Below, one piece after another: positions 15,339 through 24,359 of a DNA stretch of 58,762 nucleotides (its first letter is position 1; every line of letters begins with the position of its first letter). The DNA lies in NCBI GenBank assembly GCA_903851365.1, contig CAINOB010000068.1, positions 1 to 58,762 of the forward strand. The letters run 5' to 3'. Under the pieces are notes generated by a model. It did no database searches, was not told the DNA's origin, and saw nothing but the letters and a program-made list of their open reading frames with translations. The DNA comes from an uncultured Bacteroidota bacterium (GTDB lineage: Bacteria; Bacteroidota; Bacteroidia; Bacteroidales; UBA12481). The position numbers and the translations under genes are program-made.

Positions 15339-16685
15339 TTAACCGATTATTATTGATACCGGATCGCTCAGGTATTCCATCACCCTGTTTAAAAAGCGGG
15401 CCACTTCACCACCGTCAACGATACGGTGGTCTACCGATAAGCTTAATGGCAGTAACGTACCTGGTACTACCTTACCCTCCTTGATGACTGGCTTTTCAAC
15501 CAGACGGCCAATACCTAAAATACCGGCCTGTGGGTAATTTATCACCGGTACGGCAAACTGGCCGCCGATGGATCCAAAGTTGGTCAGGGTAAATGTCCCG
15601 TCCTTCATATCATCCATCGTCAGGCTCCGCTTGCGGGCTTTCTCTGATATTTGATTTATAGCAATGGCAATGTCCTTGATAGTCAGTCGATCAACATTGC
15701 GAATAACAGGAACAACCAGGCCTTCTTCAGTATCAACGGCAATGCCGATATTGTAATATTTCTTATAAATCATCCGGTTGTTTTCCAAGTCAAGCTCAGA
15801 GTTAAGCACCGGATGGCTTTTTAATGCCAGGGCCGCAGCCTTTAAGATAAATGGCAGGTAGGAAAGCTTTATTCCTTCGCGCTCAAACTGCTCCTTGTAC
15901 TTATATCTTATCCTGATGAGTTCTCCAACTTCAACCTCATCAAAAACCGTCATTGGTACGGTGTTTTGGTGAGATAAACTCATGTTCCGCGCTATCACCT
16001 TGCGAATCTGGCTCAGGGGCTTGATCTCCACCTCCAGATCGTGACTCGTGACCCGTGATTCGTGACCCGGAACCCCGTCTTCGTTCCTCCGTGTCACGTG
16101 TTTCGTGTCATGCGTTTCGATTCCTTGTCTTCCATGTTTCGCGTCACGTGTCACGTATTCTTCGATATCGCTCTTCGTTACCCTCCCAGCCGGACCTGTG
16201 CCCTGAACCAGATCGATATTGACCATTAGCTCCCTTGCCATGGCACGTGCCACAGGTGTAGCCAGAGCTCGTTGCGGTGATTTCTGTGCTGACTGATGTC
16301 CCGATGAGGACAGATCTTCGCTGCTGGCTGGAAGGTAAGCCGAATTGTCAGCAATTTCCAATGTTCCAACAACTCCCGCTCCCTCTTCCTTCACTGTTTC
16401 GAATGCCGGTTTTGCAGCTTCTTCAATTGCAGCAGCACCGCTAATTCCTGGAAGGTCATATTCAACCAGCGGACTCCCGACATGAACGGTTTCACCGACC
16501 CGACCATATAAAGCTGCGATAATACCTGTCTTTGGTGAGGGGATGTCGGTCACCACTTTATCCGTTTCCATCTTTACCAGGGGCTGGCCCATCTCAACCT
16601 GCATGCCCTTATCAACATACCATTCGGCAATGATTCCCTCATCCAGGCCTTCACCAATATCCGGAAATTTGAAAATATATCTCAT
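15339..16685 (-). CDS. 2-oxoacid dehydrogenase E2 (dihydrolipoamide acyltransferase) with repeat-encoded linker
   Basis: A 448-residue E2 core enzyme. Domains in order: lipoyl domain (about 1-80, lipoyl Lys43 in ETDKV), an Ala/Ser-rich linker, the E1/E3-binding domain (about 140-178, ATPVARAMARELMVN to SDIEEYV), a second linker, and the catalytic domain (about 219-448) with DHRIVDGG (His420). Residues about 176-215 are encoded almost entirely by a degenerate period-7 array (16040-16160) related to the intergenic array at 29287. The linker is rich in His, Arg, Asp and Thr instead of the usual Ala/Pro. The reading frame is intact and catalytic motifs are complete, so the protein should work. 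Substrate (pyruvate or branched-chain 2-oxoacids) is not decided. Confidence 0.95.
   Translation of the reverse strand: MRYIFKFPDIGEGLDEGIIAEWYVDKGMQVEMGQPLVKMETDKVVTDIPSPKTGIIAALYGRVGETVHVGSPLVEYDLPGISGAAAIEEAAKPAFETVKEEGAGVVGTLEIADNSAYLPASSEDLSSSGHQSAQKSPQRALATPVARAMARELMVNIDLVQGTGPAGRVTKSDIEEYVTRDAKHGRQGIETHDTKHVTRRNEDGVPGHESRVTSHDLEVEIKPLSQIRKVIARNMSLSHQNTVPMTVFDEVEVGELIRIRYKYKEQFEREGIKLSYLPFILKAAALALKSHPVLNSELDLENNRMIYKKYYNIGIAVDTEEGLVVPVIRNVDRLTIKDIAIAINQISEKARKRSLTMDDMKDGTFTLTNFGSIGGQFAVPVINYPQAGILGIGRLVEKPVIKEGKVVPGTLLPLSLSVDHRIVDGGEVARFLNRVMEYLSDPVSIIIG
16040..16160. repeat. Intragenic period-7 array in the E2 gene
   Basis: GTGA starts at 16041, 16048, 16055 and 16062; further units based on CGTGTCA/CGTGTTT begin at 16090, 16097, 16104, 16111, 16118, 16125 and 16132, then, after one 8-base unit, at 16140, 16147 and 16154. 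About 120 bases of near-continuous heptamers lie in frame in the E2 linker. Confidence 0.85.
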
Positions 16686-16689
16686 GAGA

Positions 16690-17667
16690 TCAGAATTTTA
16701 CGGTTTTTTGAATCTCATAAAAAATCTTCTCCGGTGAGATGATATAATGGTGTTCTCCCTTTGGCAGAGGAACTATGGTGTCAAACCCGCTGACACGCTT
16801 TGGTGGTGCCTGCAGGTAGAGAAATGCTTCTTCATTGGCTACCGCGATAATTTCGGCCCCGACACCAAAGGAGGTGGGTTCTTCAGCTACAAAAACAATA
16901 CGGCCTGTTTTCCGGATCGATTGGGCCAGGGTCTCCTTATCCATTGGATAAATAGTTCTCAGGTCGATAAGCTCCACTGAAATGCCGGCTTCCTTGAGTT
17001 TGGGCAGCGCTTTTTGCACTTCCCTCACCATAGCTCCATAGGCAACAACCGTAACATCGGTGCCTGGGGTAATTATTTTAGCCTTACCTATCGGGATTGA
17101 AAATTTTTCTTCGCTAACCTCTTGTTTAATTGCCCGATATATCCTCTTTGGTTCCATGAAAAGTATCGGATCATCCGATTCAATTGCAGATATCAACAGT
17201 CCTTTTGCATCCGCAGGGGTGGAAGGAATTACCACCTTAATTCCCGGAATTTGAGCATAAAGGGCTTCCATGCTTTCGGAGTGATGTTCCAGTGCATTGA
17301 TACCGCCGCCGTATGGGATCCTCACTACAACCGGCATCGAGATTCTGCCACGCGACCTGTTGCGCATGCGCGCCAGGTGTGAAATGATCTGATTGAATGC
17401 GGGATAAACAAAACCGCAAAACTGCATCTCAACCACCGGTCTTAACCCAGCAGCCGCCATACCAATGGCAGTGCCAACTATTGCAGATTCGGCCAGGGGA
17501 GAGTCAAAAACCCTGTCGGCTCCATATTTCAGCTGTAACCCTTCAGTGACCCTGAAAACGCCGCCTTCCACACCAACATCCTCACCGTATACCACAATGT
17601 CAGGGTCCTCTGCCAGCTTGATATCCAACGCATTATTTACAGCGTTAACCATATTCATTATCTTCAT
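16690..17667 (-). CDS. 2-oxoacid dehydrogenase E1 beta subunit
   Basis: The transketolase-like beta subunit (325 residues) of a heterotetrameric E1. MNMVNAVNNALDIKLAEDP, VYGEDVGVEGGVFRVT, RVFDSPLAESAIVG, RMRNRSRG and IPYGGGINALEHHSES are characteristic; the last is the segment that binds the TPP/E2 interface. I chose the ATG at 17667: it overlaps the E1 alpha stop as ATGA and has AAGGAG five bases before it. An ATG 15 bases further upstream is also in frame but less well placed. E2 follows after four bases. Confidence 0.95.
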   Translation of the reverse strand: MKIMNMVNAVNNALDIKLAEDPDIVVYGEDVGVEGGVFRVTEGLQLKYGADRVFDSPLAESAIVGTAIGMAAAGLRPVVEMQFCGFVYPAFNQIISHLARMRNRSRGRISMPVVVRIPYGGGINALEHHSESMEALYAQIPGIKVVIPSTPADAKGLLISAIESDDPILFMEPKRIYRAIKQEVSEEKFSIPIGKAKIITPGTDVTVVAYGAMVREVQKALPKLKEAGISVELIDLRTIYPMDKETLAQSIRKTGRIVFVAEEPTSFGVGAEIIAVANEEAFLYLQAPPKRVSGFDTIVPLPKGEHHYIISPEKIFYEIQKTVKF

Positions 17668-18749
17668 AGGGACTCCTTCCATTGTAGAAAGTTTTCATGC
17701 TCCACCTGTTGTTTTCTCAGGTCATCCGGCATATCGGCATACATGTATTTAAAGACATCTTCCAATGAGGAGGCAGGCTGATTTTCAGCCTCGGTAAATA
17801 TCCTGTCAATCTCTTGCCTGTATTGTTCTTCGAGTCTTCTGTCTTCTGTCTCCTCCAGTAACCCCTTGCTAACCAGATAATTTTTCAGTCTTCTCAAAGG
17901 GTCTTTCTTTTCCCAGCTTTCTTCTTCTTCTTTCGTCCGGTATTTAGTTGGATCATCTGAGGTGGTATGAGCTCCTTTGCGATAGGTAATGGCCTCAATC
18001 AGTACAGGGCCCTTCCCTTCGCGACAGTAAGCGGAAGCTTCCTGAAGGGTCTTCAGCATGGCGAAAAAATCGTTGCCGTCGACTTGTATTCCCGGCATTC
18101 CATAGGCCACCGATTTAATAGCGATCCCATCAGATGCAGTCTGCATCCTGAAGGGAACGGAGATGGCAAACTGGTTGTTCTGAACGATAAAAATGACAGG
18201 TACTTTCCATACAGCTGCAAAGTTTAGCGCTTCATGGAAATCTCCCTCTGATGTTCCTCCGTCACCCACAAAGGCAAAAACCACTTCGTCAAGTTTTTTG
18301 TACTTTATCGCGTACCCGATGCCTGCTGCATGGGGTAACTGGGAGGCAATGGGCACCGAAATCGGCAGAAAATGATTAGCTGCCGGCCAGGTGTTGCCAA
18401 CTTCATATCCCATGAAATAAAGGAAAATATCTTTTAGGGAAGCCCCCTTTGCCAGCCAGGCTCCCATTTCCCTGAAGGCCGGTACCAGCCAGTCGTTTGG
18501 GCGCATTACACTGGCGGTTGCTCCATGTATCGCCTCCTGTCCGTAGTTAGGAGGATAGGTGAAAATCCTTCCTTGCCGCTGGTAGCTGACCGTCATATGG
18601 TCGGCAGTACGGGCAAAGACCATATTGTGATAGGCATCAATCAGTTGTTGATCCTCGATAACAGGCATGTGCTTATTGGAAATAACACCGCCATTGTCAT
18701 CAAGGATCCGGAATACCTTCTTTTTGGTTGCTTCAAATTCCTTGAACAT
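17664..18749 (-). CDS. 2-oxoacid dehydrogenase E1 alpha subunit
   Basis: The TPP-binding alpha subunit of pyruvate or branched-chain 2-oxoacid dehydrogenase. The thiamine-diphosphate motif GDGGTSEGDFHEALNFAAVWKVPVIFIVQNN is complete, and RKGAHTTSDDPTKYR is the phosphorylation-loop region typical of branched-chain-like E1 alpha. I chose the ATG at 18749 (361 residues); an in-frame TTG at 18779 would add ten residues and cannot be excluded. It follows pepT closely and is coupled to E1 beta by a 4-base overlap. Confidence 0.93.
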   Translation of the reverse strand: MFKEFEATKKKVFRILDDNGGVISNKHMPVIEDQQLIDAYHNMVFARTADHMTVSYQRQGRIFTYPPNYGQEAIHGATASVMRPNDWLVPAFREMGAWLAKGASLKDIFLYFMGYEVGNTWPAANHFLPISVPIASQLPHAAGIGYAIKYKKLDEVVFAFVGDGGTSEGDFHEALNFAAVWKVPVIFIVQNNQFAISVPFRMQTASDGIAIKSVAYGMPGIQVDGNDFFAMLKTLQEASAYCREGKGPVLIEAITYRKGAHTTSDDPTKYRTKEEEESWEKKDPLRRLKNYLVSKGLLEETEDRRLEEQYRQEIDRIFTEAENQPASSLEDVFKYMYADMPDDLRKQQVEHENFLQWKESL

Positions 18750-18803
18750 CTCAAATTGGTTTGTTTTCCTTTGGAACAAACGGACCGGCTTTTTGTTCAG
18801 TCA

Positions 18804-20036
18804 TCAGGATGCCGCAATCCGCACTATGTTAACGATAACTTCAACTGCTTTTTCCATGGATTGAATGGGAATAAACTCAAACCTACCATGGTAATTATGT
18901 CCTCCGGTAAAGAGGTTCGGCGTCGGTAAACCCATGTACGAAAGTTTTGATCCGTCAGTGCCCCCGCGAATCGGGATGATCAGGGGTTCAATTCCTGCTT
19001 CCCTGATGGCGGCAGCTGCAAGGTCAATGATCTGGTATACAGGCATGATCTTTTCCTTCATATTGTAATACTGATCTCTGACTGCGGCTTTTACAGTCCC
19101 GGCCGGATAGATCCTGTTAAATTCCTCAACAATCCCGGCCAGGATATTCTTCCTTTTGGAGAAACTTTCAAAATCATGGTCCCGTATGATATAATCCATG
19201 CGGGCCTTATCAACAGTGCCTTCCAGGCGCGAAAGATGGAAAAACCCCTCATAACCTTCTGTTTTTTCCGGCCTTTCATCAACGGGTAACCTTGAATGGA
19301 GATCAGTCGCTATCTGAAGGGCATTGATCATTTTACCTTTAGCTGTTCCAGGATGTACGTTCCGGCCCTGGATATTAATGACTACTGAGGCGGCATTGAA
19401 ATTTTCGAATTCCAGCTCTCCGATTGCTCCGCCATCCATGGTATAAGCAAAGTCGGCCCCGAACTTTTTAACATCAAAGCGGTCAGCTCCCCGGCCGATC
19501 TCTTCATCAGGTGTAAAGCCTATCCTGATCTTACCATGTGGGATCTCAGGATTCTGATGCAGGAATCTTATGGCCTCAAGGATCTCCGTGATCCCCGCTT
19601 TATCATCGGCTCCCAATAATGTTTTTCCATCGGTCACGATCAGGTCCTGACCCCGGTAATTCAGCAACTCGGGAAATTCTTTGGAATTCAATTTAATGAG
19701 CCCTTCAGGGTCAAGTGGGATAGCTGATCCATCATAATTCTTGATTACCTGTGGATTAACATTTTTACCGAAAAAATCGGGACTGGTATCCATGTGTGCA
19801 ATAAAACCAATCACCGGTAAAGGTTGTGTGACATTAGCCGCAAAAGTAGCCATAATGTATCCGTTCCTGTCGAGTCCGATTTCATCGCAACCTACCTCAC
19901 TGAGGTCCGCCAAAATTTCACGTGCCAGGTCAAACTGTCCCGGGCTGCTGGGACACGATGCTGATGCATTATCAGATTGGGTATTTATCCTGGCATAACG
20001 GATAAACCTTTCGGCGATAGCGATTGGGTTTGACAT
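18804..20036 (-). CDS. pepT: Peptidase T (tripeptide aminopeptidase)
   Basis: A 410-residue M20 metallopeptidase releasing the N-terminal residue of tripeptides in the cytoplasm. Zinc-site motifs are GFIAHMDTSPDF (first His/Asp), LLGADDKAGITEI, GFTPDEEIGRGAD and PIRGGTDGSKLSYMGLPTPNLFTGGHNYHG. Length and motif order fit PepT. It lies upstream of the E1 alpha gene on the same strand, and rmuC precedes it. Confidence 0.96.
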   Translation of the reverse strand: MSNPIAIAERFIRYARINTQSDNASASCPSSPGQFDLAREILADLSEVGCDEIGLDRNGYIMATFAANVTQPLPVIGFIAHMDTSPDFFGKNVNPQVIKNYDGSAIPLDPEGLIKLNSKEFPELLNYRGQDLIVTDGKTLLGADDKAGITEILEAIRFLHQNPEIPHGKIRIGFTPDEEIGRGADRFDVKKFGADFAYTMDGGAIGELEFENFNAASVVINIQGRNVHPGTAKGKMINALQIATDLHSRLPVDERPEKTEGYEGFFHLSRLEGTVDKARMDYIIRDHDFESFSKRKNILAGIVEEFNRIYPAGTVKAAVRDQYYNMKEKIMPVYQIIDLAAAAIREAGIEPLIIPIRGGTDGSKLSYMGLPTPNLFTGGHNYHGRFEFIPIQSMEKAVEVIVNIVRIAAS

Positions 20037-20062
20037 ATTTTTCTATTATTGCATGCACACTT

Positions 20063-20106
20063 GAATCTGTAATTTCAGAATTCGGAATTCTAATTTAGAA
20101 TCTCTA
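20063..20106. repeat. Period-7 array, units GAATCTG/TAATTTC/GGAATTC
   Basis: AAT recurs at 20064, 20071, 20079, 20086, 20092 and 20099, spacing 6-8 and centred on seven. It is more degenerate than the others. The rmuC stop codon (20104-20106) is at its edge. Confidence 0.55.
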
Positions 20107-21423
20107 ACCTTCACCTTCATCTTCCACCGTGTCTCCATCTCCAATCTCAGGAAGATATAAAGCCGCTTCGCCAGCTGGCAGGGATTCGACGTCCCGAAGC
20201 CTCCTTTGTATAGCTTTTGTGCGCTTGCCAACCAATTCGTCAAGCTGGGAGGTTGCTGTATGAAGATTCTTTTGTGCTTTATCCAAAAGGCCCCCAAACT
20301 TTTCGAACTCGGTTTTTATGGCGCCAAGAACCTGCCAAACCTCGCTACTTCGCTTTTGGATGGCAAGGGTTTTGAAGCCCATCTGCAAACTATTCAATAT
20401 CGCGGCCAGGGTGGTCGGACCGGTCACCATGATATGAAAATCACGTTGAAGTGTTTCCATGAGAGCTGACCGCCGTATGACCTCCGCATAAATCCCTTCA
20501 AAAGGGAGAAACAATATCCCAAATTCAGTAGTGTTAGGCGGATCGATGTACTTGTCGCGGATATCTTTGGCCATCTTCTTGATGATGGACTCCAGACTTT
20601 TTGCTGCTGCATCAATTGCCTCCGGGTTTGCTGCTTCGTAGGCTTCGGTAAGCAGGATATAAGCTTCCTGTGGAAATTTTGCATCAATAGGCAGATAAAC
20701 AACTCCGCCGTCGTCATCTTTTCCAGGCAGTTTGAGCGCAAATTCAACCAGGTCGGATGATCCCTTCTTGGTTTTGACATTTGCTTCATATTGCTCAGGA
20801 GCCAGAATCTGTTCCAGAAGCATCTCAAGCCGGACCTCCCCAAGGCCTCCTCGCATTTTTACATTACTCAACACTTTTTTCAGTCCTCCGACATCCTGAG
20901 CCAGGGTCTGCATTTCCCCTAATCCCTTTTGAACACTTTCCAGCTGACGGCTAACTACCTCAAACGATTGGCCGAGGCGTTCATTAAGTGTTTTCTGGAG
21001 TTTTTCATCAACGGTCTCCCTCATCTGCTCAAGCTTCTTTTCCGTACTGGCATTTAATTCTCCTAATTTCAATTCAACCTTACCAGTAATTTTGTCAAGC
21101 TGAAGAACCATTTGATCAGAGAATTCCTTCAATGTTTTTGTTAGCTCTTCACGACTCATTTTCATATGCTCCGTCTGATCTTTGGATATTCCGCTCAGAG
21201 TGCCCAAGAAGGATTGCTGAAAATTGGTCAGGGTAGTGCTCAATTCCTGCCGGTTGGTTTTTACCTCATCCTTAACCGCCGTCTCAATCCGGCTGATGTT
21301 TTTCTCAATTGTTTCCAGCATTTTCCCGCTCTGATCTTCGGTTTTCTTTGGCCTGAAAGCGAATTGGAACCCAACCACTATCAAAAGAAGTATTATGATG
21401 ATAACCAATAATATAGTCTCCAT
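20104..21423 (-). CDS. rmuC: DNA recombination protein RmuC
   Basis: A 439-residue RmuC homologue: an N-terminal transmembrane helix (about 3-20), a long coiled coil (about 35-175) and the nuclease-fold domain with GGLGEVRLEMLLEQILAPEQYE, LPIDAKFPQEAY and FGILFLPFEGIYAEV. RmuC limits rearrangements such as inversions at short inverted repeats in E. coli. That is of passing interest in a window with many short arrays, but nothing links them directly. The C-terminus is acidic (EIGDGDTVEDEGEG). Confidence 0.94.
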   Translation of the reverse strand: METILLVIIIILLLIVVGFQFAFRPKKTEDQSGKMLETIEKNISRIETAVKDEVKTNRQELSTTLTNFQQSFLGTLSGISKDQTEHMKMSREELTKTLKEFSDQMVLQLDKITGKVELKLGELNASTEKKLEQMRETVDEKLQKTLNERLGQSFEVVSRQLESVQKGLGEMQTLAQDVGGLKKVLSNVKMRGGLGEVRLEMLLEQILAPEQYEANVKTKKGSSDLVEFALKLPGKDDDGGVVYLPIDAKFPQEAYILLTEAYEAANPEAIDAAAKSLESIIKKMAKDIRDKYIDPPNTTEFGILFLPFEGIYAEVIRRSALMETLQRDFHIMVTGPTTLAAILNSLQMGFKTLAIQKRSSEVWQVLGAIKTEFEKFGGLLDKAQKNLHTATSQLDELVGKRTKAIQRRLRDVESLPAGEAALYLPEIGDGDTVEDEGEG

Positions 21424-21464
21424 ATAAGGATGAATTAATTATATGCTAATGTAGCTTTTCATCA

Positions 21465-21520
21465 GCAAATTTGCACATGAGCAAATTTGCACATTGGCAA
21501 ATTAGCAAATTAGCAAATTG
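21465..21520. repeat. Period-8 array, unit GCAAATTW
   Basis: GCA starts at 21465, 21473, 21481, 21489, 21497, 21505 and 21513: seven units at exactly eight bases. It occupies the divergent gap between rmuC and the cardiolipin synthase gene, and its last unit overlaps a possible TTG start of the latter. Confidence 0.92.
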
Positions 21521-21550
21521 ATTCGTATTTTTCCATACATCTTAAAGGTA

Positions 21551-23026
21551 ATGATTGCCAGCATTTTCAATAATTTTAATAATCCGGGACTATTCTGGAT
21601 GATACTTGATGCAGTGCTGCTTCTGACCATCATGGTGATGGTAGTGGTGATCATTATGGAAAATCAGGATCCGATAAAAACTTTATCCTGGATACTCATA
21701 CTTTTTCTGGTACCGATCGGCGGGATCATCCTGTATATCTATTTCGGGGTTAATCCAAAAAAACGGAAGATGATCATCTTAAAGGAAATGGCCGACCGCA
21801 TGTCGCTCGACAGGCTGACCAGGGAGCAGATGATCCTTCTGAATGAAAAAATTTTCATCCGTAATCCTAAACTTACCATCAAGCGTCACCTGATGAAGCT
21901 GCTGCTGAATAATTCCAAGGCCTTAATCACGGAACACAACAAAATAAGAGTGCTGAACAATGGCCGTCAAACATTCGGATCAATCATTTATGAGCTTGAA
22001 AATGCCCGCGACCACATACATCTCGAATTTTATATCATCGATGATGACCAGATCGGGAACCGCATCAAAGAGATCCTGATGAGAAAAGCACTGGCTGGAG
22101 TCGATGTGAAAGTGCTATATGATGACCTGGGAAGCTGGTCCTTATCGAGAAGATATATTCGTGAACTGACTTCTTCGGGTGTTAAGGTCATGAATTTCAT
22201 GCCGGTAAAAACTTATGCTTTTGCTAATAAGCTCAATTTCAGGTTGCACAGAAAAATCATTGTTGTCGATGGCCGGATCGCCTTTGTAGGCGGTATAAAC
22301 ATTGCCGATCGTTATCTCCGGGGTTTGGGCCACAATACCAGGTGGCGCGATACACATCTGCGGCTCGAAGGCGATTCAGTGACCAGCCTGCAGGCAATTT
22401 TTTTGCTCGATTGGAACTTCGCCTGGAACACCTCGGATTACGATCAGAAGTATTTTCCGGAACATAATGTAACCCAGGAATTATTGGTCCAGATCGTTGC
22501 CAGCGGACCCGATTCCGACTGGGAAAGCATAATGCAGGCTTATTTTGCAGCCATTGCCACAGCAAACCGGTATGTTTATATTTCCACGCCTTATTTTCTC
22601 CCAAACCAAAGTATTCTTACAGCACTTAAAACAGCTGCCCTGAGCGGCATTGAAATAAAATTACTGCTGCCTGAAAGGAACGACTCCTGGATGGTTTGGC
22701 GAAGCAGCCGTTCCTATGTGAAAGAATTGCTGGAGGCTGGAGTACATGTCTATTTTTATCTGAAGGGGTTTACGCACAGCAAGCTGATGATCGTGGATGA
22801 TGTTTTTTCGTCGGTCGGAACAGCGAATATGGATATCCGCAGTTTTAATCAGGACTTTGAAGCCAATGCCCTGATTTACGATGAAGGGATAGCGAAGGAG
22901 CTCAGACTCGATTTTGAGGACGATATCGAAAACTCAAAAGAGGTAATTCTGGAACTGTGGGAGCAACGACGCATGCTGGATAAAATTCAGGAATCTGTGG
23001 CCAGGATGTTTAGCCCGCTGCTGTAA
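21551..23026 (+). CDS. cls: Cardiolipin synthase (phospholipase D family)
   Basis: A 491-residue membrane cardiolipin synthase. Two N-terminal transmembrane helices (about 17-37 and 46-66) precede two PLD domains with HKD motifs: HRKIIVVDGRIAFVGGINIADRY and HSKLMIVDDVFSSVGTANMD. It joins two phosphatidylglycerols to cardiolipin. I chose the ATG at 21551. An in-frame TTG at 21518 lies in the period-8 array and would make the N-terminus partly repeat-encoded. The gene is convergent with the DUF58 gene, with only two bases between stops. Confidence 0.94.
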   Translation: MIASIFNNFNNPGLFWMILDAVLLLTIMVMVVVIIMENQDPIKTLSWILILFLVPIGGIILYIYFGVNPKKRKMIILKEMADRMSLDRLTREQMILLNEKIFIRNPKLTIKRHLMKLLLNNSKALITEHNKIRVLNNGRQTFGSIIYELENARDHIHLEFYIIDDDQIGNRIKEILMRKALAGVDVKVLYDDLGSWSLSRRYIRELTSSGVKVMNFMPVKTYAFANKLNFRLHRKIIVVDGRIAFVGGINIADRYLRGLGHNTRWRDTHLRLEGDSVTSLQAIFLLDWNFAWNTSDYDQKYFPEHNVTQELLVQIVASGPDSDWESIMQAYFAAIATANRYVYISTPYFLPNQSILTALKTAALSGIEIKLLLPERNDSWMVWRSSRSYVKELLEAGVHVYFYLKGFTHSKLMIVDDVFSSVGTANMDIRSFNQDFEANALIYDEGIAKELRLDFEDDIENSKEVILELWEQRRMLDKIQESVARMFSPLL

Positions 23027-23028
23027 TT

Positions 23029-23967
23029 CTAAAAAAGTTTTTGCCTTTTAATCAGCAGGGGAAGAAGCACTTCCCTAAAATCAGACCTGATATCAGCTTC
23101 CACAAAATCAATATCGTACTGACCGCAACGAAGCTTAATGTCGGCGAAGTACTGGCCGATTTTTTCACGATATTTTGTTCTGATCTCTGCCGGATTTACC
23201 AGAACACTTCGGCCGGTTTCCATGTCAACAAACCGGTGCGGCCGGTTTGGAAAGTCGAAGGATTCTTCCAGTTTGTGATCCTTTACATGAAATAATATTA
23301 CCTCATGCTTATTATACCTGAAGTGCCTGAGGGCGGAGAAAAGCTCATCAGGATCTGAAGTATCGAGCATATCTGTAAATAATACTACCATGCTTCGCTT
23401 TGGATACATTTCAGCAAGTTGATGCATGACGACTGAGGCATTCGTCGGTCGGTTCAGGTTGTTTTTTACCTGCGTGGGACCTGTTCGTTCAAGTAGCATA
23501 GTCATCTCTGAAAAAAGGTTCTGACTATGCACCTCGCTCACTTTTGCCGGTGTTGTCAGCTCAATGTCAGAAGAAAAAAGTGTCAGGCCGACGGCATCAC
23601 GCTGCCTGCGCAACAGTCGCATCATGGCCGCCGCTGTATAAACCGAAAAGAAAAGCTTGCTGATCGCTTTGCGCTCCGGGTTTGGAAAAAGCATCGACGA
23701 AGAGGTGTCAATAATAAATTGGGCGCGGAGGTTCGTCTCCTCCTCATATCGCTTGATGAATAACTTATCGGTGCGCCCGTATAATTTCCAATCGATATGC
23801 CTGGTAGGTTCTCCGGGATTATAATGACGATGCTCGGCAAATTCAACACTGAATCCATGATATGGACTACGGTGCAAACCAGTGATGAAACCCTCCACCA
23901 CCTGACGCGCTATCAGGTCAATCTCATAAAGATTTCCCCACTCCTCTATCTCGGAAAGATTTTTCGT
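23029..23967 (-). CDS. DUF58/VWA-like protein, with ACG where the start codon is expected
   Basis: A protein of the DUF58 family that accompanies MoxR ATPases in many bacteria. HIDWKLYGRTDKLFIKRYEEETN is the family signature and FIIDTSSSM starts a VWA-like fold (MIDAS-type DxSxS). A conventional start would be the GTG at 23901 (290 residues), but the frame is open upstream and encodes NLSEIEEWGNLYEIDLIARQ, which looks like the usual N-terminus. The only codon at the expected place is ACG (23967-23965), followed by AAAAATCTTTCC and preceded by AAAGG at a normal distance. So either ACG is the initiator, or an ATG was mutated or misread. No MoxR gene is visible. It lies 17 bases downstream of trxA. 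Confidence 0.85.
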   Translation of the reverse strand, partial: TKNLSEIEEWGNLYEIDLIARQVVEGFITGLHRSPYHGFSVEFAEHRHYNPGEPTRHIDWKLYGRTDKLFIKRYEEETNLRAQFIIDTSSSMLFPNPERKAISKLFFSVYTAAAMMRLLRRQRDAVGLTLFSSDIELTTPAKVSEVHSQNLFSEMTMLLERTGPTQVKNNLNRPTNASVVMHQLAEMYPKRSMVVLFTDMLDTSDPDELFSALRHFRYNKHEVILFHVKDHKLEESFDFPNRPHRFVDMETGRSVLVNPAEIRTKYREKIGQYFADIKLRCGQYDIDFVEADIRSDFREVLLPLLIKRQKLF

Positions 23968-23984
23968 AGCTGGTTACCTTTGCC

Positions 23985-24305
23985 CTATTTCAGGAGAGCA
24001 TCGATTTTGTTCACCAGTGCACCCTTGGGTACAACACCAACCTGCTTGTCAACAACTTGTCCGCCTTTGAAGAAAAGCAGGGTAGGGATGTTACGGATCC
24101 CGTATTTAGCCGAAATGCCAGGATTGCTGTCAACATCAACTTTACCGACAACAACGCGACCTTCGTATTCTGTCGACAGATCTTTTACAATTGGGGTAAG
24201 CATACGGCAGGGTCCGCACCATTCGGCCCAGAAATCAACTACCGCCGGCTTGCCGGCCTCAATCACAACTTCCTGAAAATTAGAATCTGTTATCTCAATA
24301 GTCAT
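23985..24305 (-). CDS. trxA: Thioredoxin
   Basis: A 106-residue cytoplasmic thioredoxin. WCGPC is in AEWCGPCRMLTPI (about 30), followed by VDVDSNPGISAKYGI and the cis-Pro segment NIPTLLFFKGG. It reduces protein disulfides. Gene order is dnaE, trxA, DUF58 on the minus strand. Confidence 0.97.
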   Translation of the reverse strand: MTIEITDSNFQEVVIEAGKPAVVDFWAEWCGPCRMLTPIVKDLSTEYEGRVVVGKVDVDSNPGISAKYGIRNIPTLLFFKGGQVVDKQVGVVPKGALVNKIDALLK

Positions 24306-24327
24306 GTCTCAAGTTTTTTATTTTTTA

Positions 24328-24335
24328 CAAAAATA
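24328..24335 (-). promoter_or_regulatory. Candidate -7 box for trxA
   Basis: TATTTTTG on the minus strand, 23 bases before the trxA ATG. A TTTG at the proper distance is not present. Confidence 0.35.
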
Positions 24336-24359
24336 TAGAAATCACTCGTTAGTTCTGAA

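Noticed and set aside
20424-20843. A 139-codon minus-strand frame
   Set aside because: It is an alternative frame inside rmuC, whose own frame has the family motifs.
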